From positions 1-62,056 of the forward strand of contig VXLY01000010.1 of assembly GCA_009841335.1 (NCBI GenBank): 62,056 nt of DNA, read 5' to 3'. A model generated the notes under the pieces. It was not told the origin of the DNA. It ran no database searches and worked only from the letters and a program-made list of their open reading frames with translations. The first letter of the stretch is position 1, and each line of letters starts with the position of its first letter. A program made the translations under genes and the position numbers. Of the stretch, positions 35,718-44,100 are shown piece by piece. The DNA comes from Rhodothermaceae bacterium (GTDB taxonomy: Bacteria; Bacteroidota; Rhodothermia; Rhodothermales; Bin80).

Positions 35718-36365
35718 ATGACCAATTTTCCTCTTGCCAGTTTATCCCACGACATGAAAACCCCACTCAGTGCTATTGCACTTTACAACGACCGATTGCG
35801 TGATATGCGACCAGATGACCCTGAGCGTGATGCTTGCCATACCGTCATTACTGAGCAGGTCGACCGGCTCGTGCAAATGATCCGCAGTGTGTTGGAGAAT
35901 TTCAAGCCATCGGTGCAGTATCAGGAAATAGACATCGGGGCAATGCTTCGAGATACTGTTGAAATATACAGGCGGCTGCATCCAGACTACACGTTTGTTC
36001 TCCTTGCAAGAAAAGAGTTGCCTCCGGTCTGGGGCGATGGGCCCGCACTTGGGCGCGTACTCACGAATCTGCTCGACAATGCAGTTGCGTATAGTCAGCC
36101 CACCGAGATTGTGATTGCTGCCGACTTGCAATCTGACGGCATACAGCTCCGGGTGCGCGACCGGGGGGCTGGTATTGCGCCGGAGCATTTGCCAAGCATT
36201 TTTAAGCCGCGCTTCCGAGCCAGTGATACAGTACCCGGCAGTGGTATGGGGCTCGCGATAGCACAGGAAATTGTCCATGCCCACGGTGGGCGTATCGAGG
36301 TGGCCAGTACGGTCGGCGTAGGAACTGTGATGCGTGTGATTCTACCACAAAAAACAATCATTTAA
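35718..36365 (+). CDS. Sensor histidine kinase, truncated or interrupted
   Basis: The catalytic half of a two-component sensor kinase, about 215 residues from ATG 35718 (AAAGG lies just upstream). H-box: SLSHDMKTPLSAI with the phospho-accepting histidine at 35748-35750. N-box: LTNLLDNAVAYS. G1: DRGAGI. F-box: IFKPRF. G2: GSGMGLAIAQEIV. No sensor domain precedes it. The same frame is open upstream to ATG 35442 except for one TGA at 35592-35594; that upstream part encodes a membrane-helix segment (VTAAFCIGLIFWYAGGQVYY). The original gene was probably a 307-codon membrane kinase, now split by a stop codon, or expressed as a soluble kinase from 35718. The response regulator follows 4 bases after its stop. 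Confidence 0.8.
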   Translation: MTNFPLASLSHDMKTPLSAIALYNDRLRDMRPDDPERDACHTVITEQVDRLVQMIRSVLENFKPSVQYQEIDIGAMLRDTVEIYRRLHPDYTFVLLARKELPPVWGDGPALGRVLTNLLDNAVAYSQPTEIVIAADLQSDGIQLRVRDRGAGIAPEHLPSIFKPRFRASDTVPGSGMGLAIAQEIVHAHGGRIEVASTVGVGTVMRVILPQKTII

Positions 36366-36369
36366 TACG

Positions 36370-37095
36370 ATGCCCTATACAGCAGACTCGGGAACGATCA
36401 ACAATGTACTTGTCGCCGAGGATGATAGCGTGGTCGCGAGGGGACTTAAGCATGTCTTCAAGCAGCGGGGTGCACGGGTGACTGTCATCTCTAACGGCTA
36501 CGATGCAATCAATTTCATCCAGTCTGAAGATTTTCTGGATCTCGCCATTGTAGATATCACGATGCCGGGTCTAAACGGACTGGAAGTCATACGGCGAATA
36601 CGGGAGTTCGGTTGTGAGACTCCGGTCATTATAGTTTCCGGCAAGGACACCATAGGTGACCGTGTACGGGGTCTAGAAGCGGGTGCAGATGATTATATGG
36701 GCAAACCTTTCAATACTCACGAACTGGTGACGCGTGCTAAGGCCGTCTGTCGACGTGTGCAGCACGGAGGCAGACGACCCCGCGTCATACAGGTGGGCGA
36801 TACCCGGTGTGACTTTGAGTCACATGTGGCCCTCAAAAATGGTCAGCCGGTACATTTCACACCAATGGAATGGAATGTACTGCACTACATGGCTGCTCGA
36901 AAGGGGCATGCAGTTTCGAGGCCGGAGTTCAATGTTAAAGTATTAAAGATCCCGCACGATGTGAAAACAAGAACTACCGACCGTCACGCATACGCGCTGC
37001 GATGCAAACTGGATAAAGATTCTTTGAATCCGAGACATATCCTTAAGGTGCAAGGCGTTGGGTATCGATTGGCCGATTTTGAGGTCATTGCGTAG
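36370..37095 (+). CDS. OmpR-family response regulator
   Basis: A 241-residue regulator with an N-terminal receiver domain and a C-terminal winged-helix DNA-binding domain. Receiver residues are the acidic pair D18/D19 (VAEDDSV), the phospho-acceptor D62 (LAIVDITMPG), S90 and K112 (GKPFN). The effector domain ends with the family-typical HILKVQGVGYRL. It follows the kinase gene by 4 bases, so the two are a pair and probably cotranscribed. The two conjugation-type genes start 10 bases downstream, which makes them possible members of the same transcript. Target genes are unknown. Confidence 0.9.
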   Translation: MPYTADSGTINNVLVAEDDSVVARGLKHVFKQRGARVTVISNGYDAINFIQSEDFLDLAIVDITMPGLNGLEVIRRIREFGCETPVIIVSGKDTIGDRVRGLEAGADDYMGKPFNTHELVTRAKAVCRRVQHGGRRPRVIQVGDTRCDFESHVALKNGQPVHFTPMEWNVLHYMAARKGHAVSRPEFNVKVLKIPHDVKTRTTDRHAYALRCKLDKDSLNPRHILKVQGVGYRLADFEVIA

Positions 37096-37105
37096 CAGCG
37101 ACTGA

Positions 37106-37672
37106 ATGCGTTGCCATTCACCATCCCGACTCCAGATTGTCAGCATCCTGATTGTCGGCGGTTTGGTAGTCACTGCGGCGGTTATTCAATCCGCTCCCGC
37201 GGGCCGTGTGAGCTGGCCTCTTTTTGTTAATACATCAGACTCGCTGCCACTTGGGTTTTATCGTGTAACAAAAGTGTTTGATCTCCAACGCGGACATGTG
37301 CTCCGCACATGCCTTCCTGCCGAGATTGGGCGGGCCGCGGTCCAACGGGGCTATGTTCGACGGGGAACCTGTCCTAACGGTTCAGCACGAATTGGAAAAC
37401 CCATCATCGCCCTGCAGGGAGATACGGTAGTGGTCTCTGACGGAAGAGTCCAGGTTCAGGGACGGGGTAATCACGAAGCCCCTGTATACGCGCATGATCG
37501 AAGGGGTAGAAGTCTGGCCAACGCCGTAGGCACGCACATCATGCAACCTGGTGAATGTTTTTTATTGAGCACACATAGCCCATTCAGCTATGACAGCAGA
37601 TACTATGGTCCTATTTCCTGTGGGGAAGCGCCGTACTTTATCCTAGTAGTAAATGGATTCCAAGCGCCTTAG
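37106..37672 (+). CDS. traF: TraF-like conjugal signal peptidase (S26)
   Basis: A 188-residue membrane-anchored serine peptidase of the S26C/TraF family, which in IncP-type conjugation processes and cyclises the TrbC pilin. One N-terminal hydrophobic helix (11-29) is followed by NTSDSLPLGFYR (42-53, probable nucleophile S46) and GKPIIALQGD (97-106, catalytic lysine K98); STHSPFSYDSRYYGPI is the conserved C-terminal box. It overlaps trbB by 20 bases. No trbC pilin gene is present in the window, so its native substrate is missing here. Confidence 0.82.
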   Translation: MRCHSPSRLQIVSILIVGGLVVTAAVIQSAPAGRVSWPLFVNTSDSLPLGFYRVTKVFDLQRGHVLRTCLPAEIGRAAVQRGYVRRGTCPNGSARIGKPIIALQGDTVVVSDGRVQVQGRGNHEAPVYAHDRRGRSLANAVGTHIMQPGECFLLSTHSPFSYDSRYYGPISCGEAPYFILVVNGFQAP

Positions 37673-38609
37673 TGCTTTAATTCGGCAATACCTAGGTGAT
37701 CAGATTCTTACGCTGATTCGGAGCCCCGAAATCGAAGAGGTTTATGTGAACCCTGACCTTTGTGTACGTGCAATTACCACGGCTGGAAGCAGGATACTCG
37801 TGCCTGCCGATTTATCTCCGCAAGGCGCCGAAGCGTTTCTTCGTGCTATTGCGTCCATCACCTCCAATCGTTTAGATCGCGATTGTCCCTCACTGGCAGC
37901 TGCTGTTTTGCAACGGGATCTCGGGAAATGCCGGATACAGGGATTTATACCGCCTTTGACTTCAGGGCCTGCCTTTAATATTCGCAAACCGTGTCGACAA
38001 GTCCCTTCACTGGAAGACTATGTGGAGGATTCAATGCTGACGCAAGATGGATATTCTACACTGAGATCAGCCATTGAATCACGCCAGAATATCCTGGTTG
38101 CTGGACCCACCGGCAGCGGTAAGACAACTCTCTGTAATGCCCTATTGAAGTCCATTATCGATATTTTTCCCGAGGAGCGCCTAGTGATCCTGGAGGATAC
38201 TACGGAGCTCAATGTTCGGGCAGCCGACACGCTCCAACTCCAGACTACCGCCCGGATCAGTATGCGTGAGCTCGTCAAATTCAGTCTGCGCGCAACTCCC
38301 AATCGGATTATTGTAGGCGAGGTACGTGATGCTTCGGCCAAGTCTCTATTGGATGCATGGATTACGGGTCATCCTGGTGGATGTGCCACGATTCACGGCG
38401 AGGACGCCGACAAGGCACTTGAGCGCCTGAGTGATCTTGCCCGCGAAGGTGCACGCGGCATTGACCAGCGGCATCTCGTGCTTCGTGCAGTGCATATTGT
38501 GGTATTGATCACGGGATTCGGGAGAGCTCGCCGCGTATGCCAGATTGTACGTGTTACCGGATGTACACCTACGGGCTTTACGGTTGAAACTTTGTGCCCA
38601 TTGGAATGA
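37653..38609 (+). CDS. trbB: TrbB-like conjugative transfer ATPase
   Basis: A 318-residue VirB11/TrbB-type secretion ATPase. Walker A is AGPTGSGKTT (K157). LVILEDTTEL is the Walker B/Asp-box region, PNRIIVGEVRDASAKSLLDA is the family-typical stretch and HPGGCATIH holds the conserved histidine. It powers pilus assembly and DNA transfer in IncP-like systems. It overlaps traF by 20 bases, the order found in some integrative elements, but trbC-trbL, relaxase and coupling protein are absent. It may be a stranded remnant of an integrative conjugative element, yet the frame is intact. A truncated second copy lies at 40690-40950. Confidence 0.88.
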   Translation: MDSKRLSALIRQYLGDQILTLIRSPEIEEVYVNPDLCVRAITTAGSRILVPADLSPQGAEAFLRAIASITSNRLDRDCPSLAAAVLQRDLGKCRIQGFIPPLTSGPAFNIRKPCRQVPSLEDYVEDSMLTQDGYSTLRSAIESRQNILVAGPTGSGKTTLCNALLKSIIDIFPEERLVILEDTTELNVRAADTLQLQTTARISMRELVKFSLRATPNRIIVGEVRDASAKSLLDAWITGHPGGCATIHGEDADKALERLSDLAREGARGIDQRHLVLRAVHIVVLITGFGRARRVCQIVRVTGCTPTGFTVETLCPLE

Positions 38610-38693
38610 GCCGATCCGCTTACAGGCAATGTACTAGAAGGGTACCGGTAATTAACTGCGTGTTTATATGCTGATCAGACAATGGGAATGGGA

Positions 38694-39257
38694 CTAGCGG
38701 TCCAAGTAATGGCTGGCCCGCCGCCGGGCCCACCGGAGCGCCACGCTTGCAACGATCGCCATCACCGCTGCTATTACGTTGAACAACATGTCCACCGGGT
38801 CCATAACGCGGCTGGGCAAAAACCACTGGATGCCCTCGTCGATGACGCCGATCACCGTTGTGATCGCGATTGCAAGCAGACCAGGTACGGGAACACGCCT
38901 TCCCTGGCTGGCCCGCTCCAAAAGCGCCTCGTGGACGAAGACGGCCACCACTCCGTACTCGACCAAATGGGAGCGCTCGGTTGGCACCGCCATCCGAACG
39001 ATGATCAGGAGGTAGGCAGCGATAATGCCAAGAGCGACGCCTATCTCCGCGCCGCCTGGTCGAACTTTAAGGCCTTGCGTGATCACAGTTGCAAGTACAA
39101 GAATGCAGCCGAGGAGAAAGAGCCAGACCGACAAGAAGTCGCTCCCCAACTCGTCGACCAGGGTTCGTGCCAACCCCAGAGTGGAGTAGATAGCCACCAC
39201 GACCGACAGCGTACAGAACCAGAGGCGTTTCTCTCTAGCCGATGTGAAAACAGGCAT
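38694..39257 (-). CDS. VanZ-like membrane protein, tandem copy 1
   Basis: A 187-residue integral membrane protein with about five or six helices. The VanZ-family core is present: SHLVEYGVVAVFVHEAL, then VIDEGIQWFLPSRVMDPVDM (about 138-157) with the conserved E-x-x-Q and the P-x-R-x-x-x-x-D pattern. VanZ-like proteins are small membrane proteins of unclear function, some linked to glycopeptide resistance. A close paralogue lies immediately upstream at 39329-39898, with flanking sequence also alike. The plus-strand open frame across the gene is a shadow. Confidence 0.8.
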   Translation of the reverse strand: MPVFTSAREKRLWFCTLSVVVAIYSTLGLARTLVDELGSDFLSVWLFLLGCILVLATVITQGLKVRPGGAEIGVALGIIAAYLLIIVRMAVPTERSHLVEYGVVAVFVHEALLERASQGRRVPVPGLLAIAITTVIGVIDEGIQWFLPSRVMDPVDMLFNVIAAVMAIVASVALRWARRRASHYLDR

Positions 39258-39328
39258 AACGGTAATCTAATTGCGCGCAATCCCAATACGAAGTAGGGTC
39301 ACACGCTGATCAAACAAAGGGAATGTGA

Positions 39329-39898
39329 TTAGTGGCCCATGAGGTGGCTGACCCGCCGCCGGGTCCACCGGAGTGACACGCTTGCTATGATTGCCATCAC
39401 CACCACTAGTACACTGAACAACATGTCTGTCGGATCCATAACGTGGCTGGGCAACAACCATTGGATGCCCCCGTCAATGACAGCGATTACCGATGCGGTT
39501 GCAATTGCAAGCAGACTCGGGATGGGAACATGCCGTCCCCGCCGGGTCCGTTCCAAAAGTGCTTCGTGGACGAAGACGGCCACCACCCCATACTCGATCA
39601 AATCGGAGCGTTCTGTTGGCATCGCCATCCGAACTATGATCAGGAGGTACGCGGCGACGACGCCAAGAGCGATACCGATCTCTTTGCCACCCGGTCGAAA
39701 CTCAAAGCCTTGCATGATCACGGTAGCGAGCACCAGAATGCAGCCGAGGACATAGAGCCAGACCCAGACCGAAAAGAGGTAGCTCCCCAACTCGTCGTCC
39801 AAGGTTCGCGCTAACCCCAGGGTAGAGTAGATGGCCACCACGATGGCAAGCGTATAGCCCCAGAGGCGTTTCTCTCTCACCGATGTAAAAACAGTCAT
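39329..39898 (-). CDS. VanZ-like membrane protein, tandem copy 2
   Basis: A 189-residue paralogue of the protein at 38694-39257, starting with the same MxVFTS-REKRLW segment and aligning to the end. The key motif reads VIDGGIQWLLPSHVMDPTDM: the conserved glutamate of the VanZ core (IDEGIQ in copy 1) is glycine here, and the following arginine is histidine (PSH instead of PSR). Copy 2 may therefore have lost or changed function although the frame is open. It has a 2-residue insertion (WVWLYVLG) in a helix. Confidence 0.75.
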   Translation of the reverse strand: MTVFTSVREKRLWGYTLAIVVAIYSTLGLARTLDDELGSYLFSVWVWLYVLGCILVLATVIMQGFEFRPGGKEIGIALGVVAAYLLIIVRMAMPTERSDLIEYGVVAVFVHEALLERTRRGRHVPIPSLLAIATASVIAVIDGGIQWLLPSHVMDPTDMLFSVLVVVMAIIASVSLRWTRRRVSHLMGH

Positions 39899-40200
39899 GA
39901 CAGACTCTTAGGTACGCGCCAAATTCACACGACGTAGGGTCACGTCGGTTCCCAGTAAACCGGGGGTGTCAGCCTTGGTGGAACACCGAGGTGTTGCTTC
40001 CTTGACTATTGACTGGCACCGTTTAAAGGCTGAAATCGAACCAGCGGGCGGATGCTTCATTTGATGTGAACAATGTCCCGGATTCAAAAGCACTTCCATA
40101 TAGAAACGCGGATTTGGAATTCCACAGTTCTGCCTATCGACAACACGCCTTATCTTTCGACCTGAACAATTTGCTTCCAAATAAGATGGTCGGGAAAAAA
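39899..40200. other. Intergenic stretch
   Basis: About 300 bases upstream of the VanZ-like pair. No gene was recognised on either strand. Confidence 0.4.
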
Positions 40201-40506
40201 TCACATTATAGTTTTGATGTTGCGGATTATCTCAGTGGCAATCTTCCCGTTGCGTTCATCTACTCTACTCGGTGTGAGAAATATTTCAATCAACCACCAT
40301 ATACCTAGTCCTCCACCAGTAAAGAAGAATGCAAACCACAGACTTACCTTACCAAGAAGGATTAATTGAATTGGAAAGAGTACAGCTAAGATAACCATCG
40401 CCACCTCTGACCTCCTTCTCTGATAATATTCGGTCTTGAATACCAGCTACTCCTCTTCGCTCATTTTAACAATCGCAGACTGAACAACAGGCGGGAAATA
40501 AGCCAT
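40201..40506 (-). pseudogene. TM2-domain membrane protein interrupted by a TAG codon
   Basis: A small TM2-type protein. The second part (40404 down to 40201, 67 residues) has two membrane helices: AVLFPIQLILLGKVSLWFAF, then FTGGGLGIWWLIEIFLTP, the hallmark of the family. The same frame continues upstream to ATG 40506 with a good ribosome binding site (GAGGT, 7 bases before). It reads MAYFPPVVQSAIVKMSEEE, then TAG (minus strand, 40447-40449), then LVFKTEYYQRRR into the domain. The family usually has such a cytoplasmic lead-in, so one amber codon seems to have broken a 101-residue gene; TAG differs from CAG (Gln) by one base. An AAGGAGGT lies before GTG 40404, but it coincides with the arginine codons, so restart there is possible but unproven. 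Confidence 0.6.
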
Positions 40507-40689
40507 ATTGTTTACCTCATTTGGTGAAAGAGAACTTTGAACAACTCAATAGCTTCGTATCCGCATATCCAACCAAGTGAACCACCAATTCCGGGTCGGG
40601 CGAAGTGGGCCACTAATTCCACATGGATACGAAACTCCATCAAGTTAATGTGTTTCGTGACTAGATTGCGGCACGCTTGTGGTCTCCGA

Positions 40690-40950
40690 TTCGCGAAAGT
40701 CCCCAACTGGCAACTGCTGTTTTGCAACGGGATCTCGGGAAATGCCGGATACAGGGATTTATACCACCATTGACATCGGGGTCTCCCTTTAATATTCGTA
40801 AGCCTGGTCCTAAAATCCCTGCACTGAACGACTATGTGAAGGATTTAATGCTGACGCATGATGGATACTCCATACTGAGATCAGCCATTGAATCCCGGCA
40901 GAATATCCTGATTGCTGGATCCACTGGCAGCGGAAGGGCAACCCAAGGTC
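40690..40950 (+). pseudogene. Truncated second copy of trbB
   Basis: Bases 40700-40945 repeat part of trbB (37886-38130) at high nucleotide identity, for example GTTTTGCAACGGGATCTCGG in both. The translated piece covers trbB residues about 79-157, with the P-loop changed from GPTGSGKTT to GSTGSGRAT, so the catalytic lysine is lost. The N-terminal part is missing, and after 40950 the similarity fades (a weak HADS-like trace near 41070). It is in frame with the downstream subtilisin-LRR gene, producing one continuous open frame from 40677, but this is most likely accidental. Nothing else was recognised between 40507 and 41168. Confidence 0.75.
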
Positions 40951-41168
40951 TTTTGCGTATGCCGAGAGCCGGGGCCGCTAGAAGCGTGGAAAATATTACT
41001 AGGGTTCTACCCTGCAGGTTGTGGACAGAATCACAAATGACATTGCAGGGTAGTATGTCAGGTATTACGTGTCATGCTGATTCCCAGAATGCAATTCACT
41101 TCATTCTCACCAGCCTTTATGATACGCGCAAGTTTGTTGAACATGCGGACATCATTCATTGCATGACT

Positions 41169-44100
41169 ATGAAGATCCGTCCATCATTCTCTCTAGTGGC
41201 GTTAGGACTCGTCTCTCTTCTACTCTTCTGCACCGTTAAGGTGTTGGCTCAAGGCGTCCCGGAGGTCGTCCCGCGTGTCGTGGTGGTTCAATTCGAAGCC
41301 GGAGTCTCTCTTCCCGGCAAAACATCCAAAACTGGATTACAGGTCTTTGATCGTAGAGCGGCCGCTTACGGGGTGCACGCCATTGAGCGCATGTACCCAT
41401 TTCTGGATTATGTGAACCCGACCCCCAAGACGCGTCGCAACCTTCTGGCGCTGCGCCGCACGTTCTACGTGCGCTATAACGCCGATGTGATCCCTGAACG
41501 AGTATCCAGAGACCTGTCCTTAGCCCCCGGCATCGTCTACGCAGAACCAGTGCCAGTGAATCGTATCCAGGGACCGGTCCGCTGGGAGCGCATTGATCCA
41601 AATGATCCCAGATTCAATGACCAGCCGGAACTTGAACTGATGCGGCTGCCGGATGCATGGGATGAGGTGAAAGGCTCAGACGGTAATCCGAAAGTGGTAA
41701 TCGCGACCGTGGACGGAGGAGGCGAATGGCGGCATGAAGATCTTCGAGCAAATGTATGGACGAATGAGGATGAAATTCAAAACAACGGGATTGATGACGA
41801 CAAGAATGGATTCATTGATGATGTGCATGGCGTGAACTTTGCCAACGGCGACGACACGGACAACGACCCGACGGGGCTGCCGGAGACACCTGACAATGCC
41901 CTTCACGGCACAGCGACTGCTGGTTCGGCCAGTGCGGTGACCAACAACAATGTGGGCGTGGCAGGGGCAGCCTGGAACGCAGAGATTATGCACATCAACT
42001 CGGGGTGTGGTGATCGCGATAATGACCTTTGCTTTAGCTACGCAGGCATCCTTTACGCGGCCATTAACGGGGCAGACATTATCAATGCGAGTTGGAGTAG
42101 TGTGGTGACATACGACCCACAAGTGAGGCATATTGATCAAACGCTTGACCTGGCTACCGACATGGGCGCGCTTGTCGTGACATCGGCAGGCAATGCCAGT
42201 CGCAGCAACGACCTGTTCCGGTTCTATCCAGCCCGCCATCCGCGCGTGCTGTCGGTGGGTGCGACTGAGAAAGACAGTCGCAGACTGGCGGGCCTTTCGA
42301 ACTACGGGAGGCTAGTGAACGTATTTGCTCCAGGCGTGGACATTCTGACGACCGGGTCCGGCAATGGCTATATTCTCATGAGCGGGACCTCGATTTCAGC
42401 GCCGCTTGCAGCTGGGGTCGCGGCACTGGTGAAGACACGGTTTCCCACGATGGATCCTGATGCGCTGCGCGAGCACATTCGCCTTACGAGCGATAACATG
42501 GATACGGAGAATCCAGGCTTAGTGGGGGAGCTGGGGCGCGGATTTGTCAATGCGCGGGCCGCCGTGCAGGAGCCGTCCTTGCCCGCGGTGCGCCTGAAGC
42601 GCTGGAGCTGGGCCGACGATGACGGCGACCGCCAGATCGCATCGGGCGATGCGGTGACCATAACGGCGACGGTAGTGAATTACCTTTCGGACGCCCGCGG
42701 GATAAGGGTTGGGCTTGCGGGAGCCGCGTCGTATCCGTTCCTCGACATGACGGCAGCGGAGGCTAATGTCGGATTCCTGGCCAGTGGCGACTCGGTTGAG
42801 ATTCGACTGGAGTTCAGGGTGGCGACGAATGCACCGGCCAATCAGCGGGTGCGCCTCTTCACGCGTGTTCGGGGTGGGGCGTTTGAGGACAGTGCAGACA
42901 TGCTATCGTTTCGTGTCAACTACTCACTCGAGGTGGTGCACCGGAGCCTGAGTGCGTTTTACACGGCGACCGGCGGAGACAACTGGAGGCGCAATGACAA
43001 TTGGGACATCACACGGATTCCAACCGAGAGAGAACTGAATACGTGGGTCGGTGTCGATCTCTACGAAGGATGGCTGGTCGGGTTGCGTCTGGATCAGAAT
43101 AATCTCACTGGCGCGATCCCGCCCGAGGTCGGCAATCTCTCGCAGTTATCCAGGCTGAGACTACCCGCTAATAAACTGACCGGAGAAATCCCGCCCGAAC
43201 TCGCCAACCTTAAGCAGTTGAAGTGGCTAACGCTGTTCCACAATGACCTAACGGGGCCGATCCCGCCCGAACTCGGGAGCCTTGAACAACTGCAGGATCT
43301 GTTGTTGCAGTGGAATTCCCTTTCCGGATCAATTCCGCCCGAATTCGGGAACCTTGAACAACTGCGGAGGCTGTACCTGCACAACAATTCCCTTTCCGGG
43401 CCGATCCCGCCCGAACTCGGGAACCTTGCGCAACTGAAGGATGTGTTGTTGGACAGTAATTCCCTTTCCGGATCAATTCCGCCTGAACTCGGGAACCTTG
43501 AACAACTTCGGAGGCTGTCGTTGTATGAGAATTCCCTTTCCGGGTCGATCCCGCCTGAACTCGAGAACCTTGAACAAATGGTGGAGCTGTGGTTGGACGA
43601 GAATTCCCTTTCCGGGCCAATCCCGCCTGAACTTGGGAACCTTGAACAACTGCAGGAGCTGCGGCTGAATGGGAATTTCCTTTCCGGGTCGATCCCACCG
43701 GAACTCGGTAACCTTGCGCAACTGCAGGAGATGTGGCTGTATAGCAATTCCCTTTCCGGTTCGATCCCACCCGAACTCGGGAGCCTCGGGCAACTGCAGA
43801 AGCTGAATCTGTTTAACAATTCCCTGTCTGGATCGATCCCACCGGAACTCGGCAACCTTGACCAGCTGCGGCAGCTGTGGCTGCATGTCAATTCACTTTC
43901 CGGTTCGATCCCGTCCGAACTCGGGAGCCTTGAACAACTGCAGCAGCTGACTCTGTCTAGCAATTCCCTTGCTGGTTCGATCCCGCCAGAACTCGGGAGC
44001 CTCCAGAAACTGCAGTTCCTGAACCTGGATAGCAATTCCCTTTCCGGGTCAATCCCGTCCGAACTTGGAAACCTTGAACAATTGCGGGGCTTGGACTTGC

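Larger units (their letters stand above)
38670..39945. repeat. Tandem duplication of a VanZ-like unit
   Basis: Two head-to-tail units of roughly 630 bases. Similarity extends beyond the coding parts: CTGATCA and GGGAATG sequences after each stop, and ACGA(A/C)GTAGGGTCAC before each start (about 39290 and 39930). Confidence 0.7.

Noticed and set aside
38682-39296. Plus-strand open frame of 204 codons over the VanZ-like gene
   Set aside because: It is the antisense shadow of a gene with clear membrane helices and a paralogue; its composition is low-complexity and unlike any family.
40201-40404. GTG 40404 with a perfect AAGGAGGT as the true start of the TM2 gene
   Set aside because: The purine run is also the codons for three arginines in a coherent upstream coding segment with its own ribosome binding site, so it may be coincidence; restart remains possible.
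22132-40449. Recoding of TAG or TGA to explain the three in-frame stops
   Set aside because: TAG ends the genes at 738, 17699, 21616 and 32107, and TGA ends most operon genes, so both act as normal stops. No selenocysteine-type hairpin was seen at 35592.
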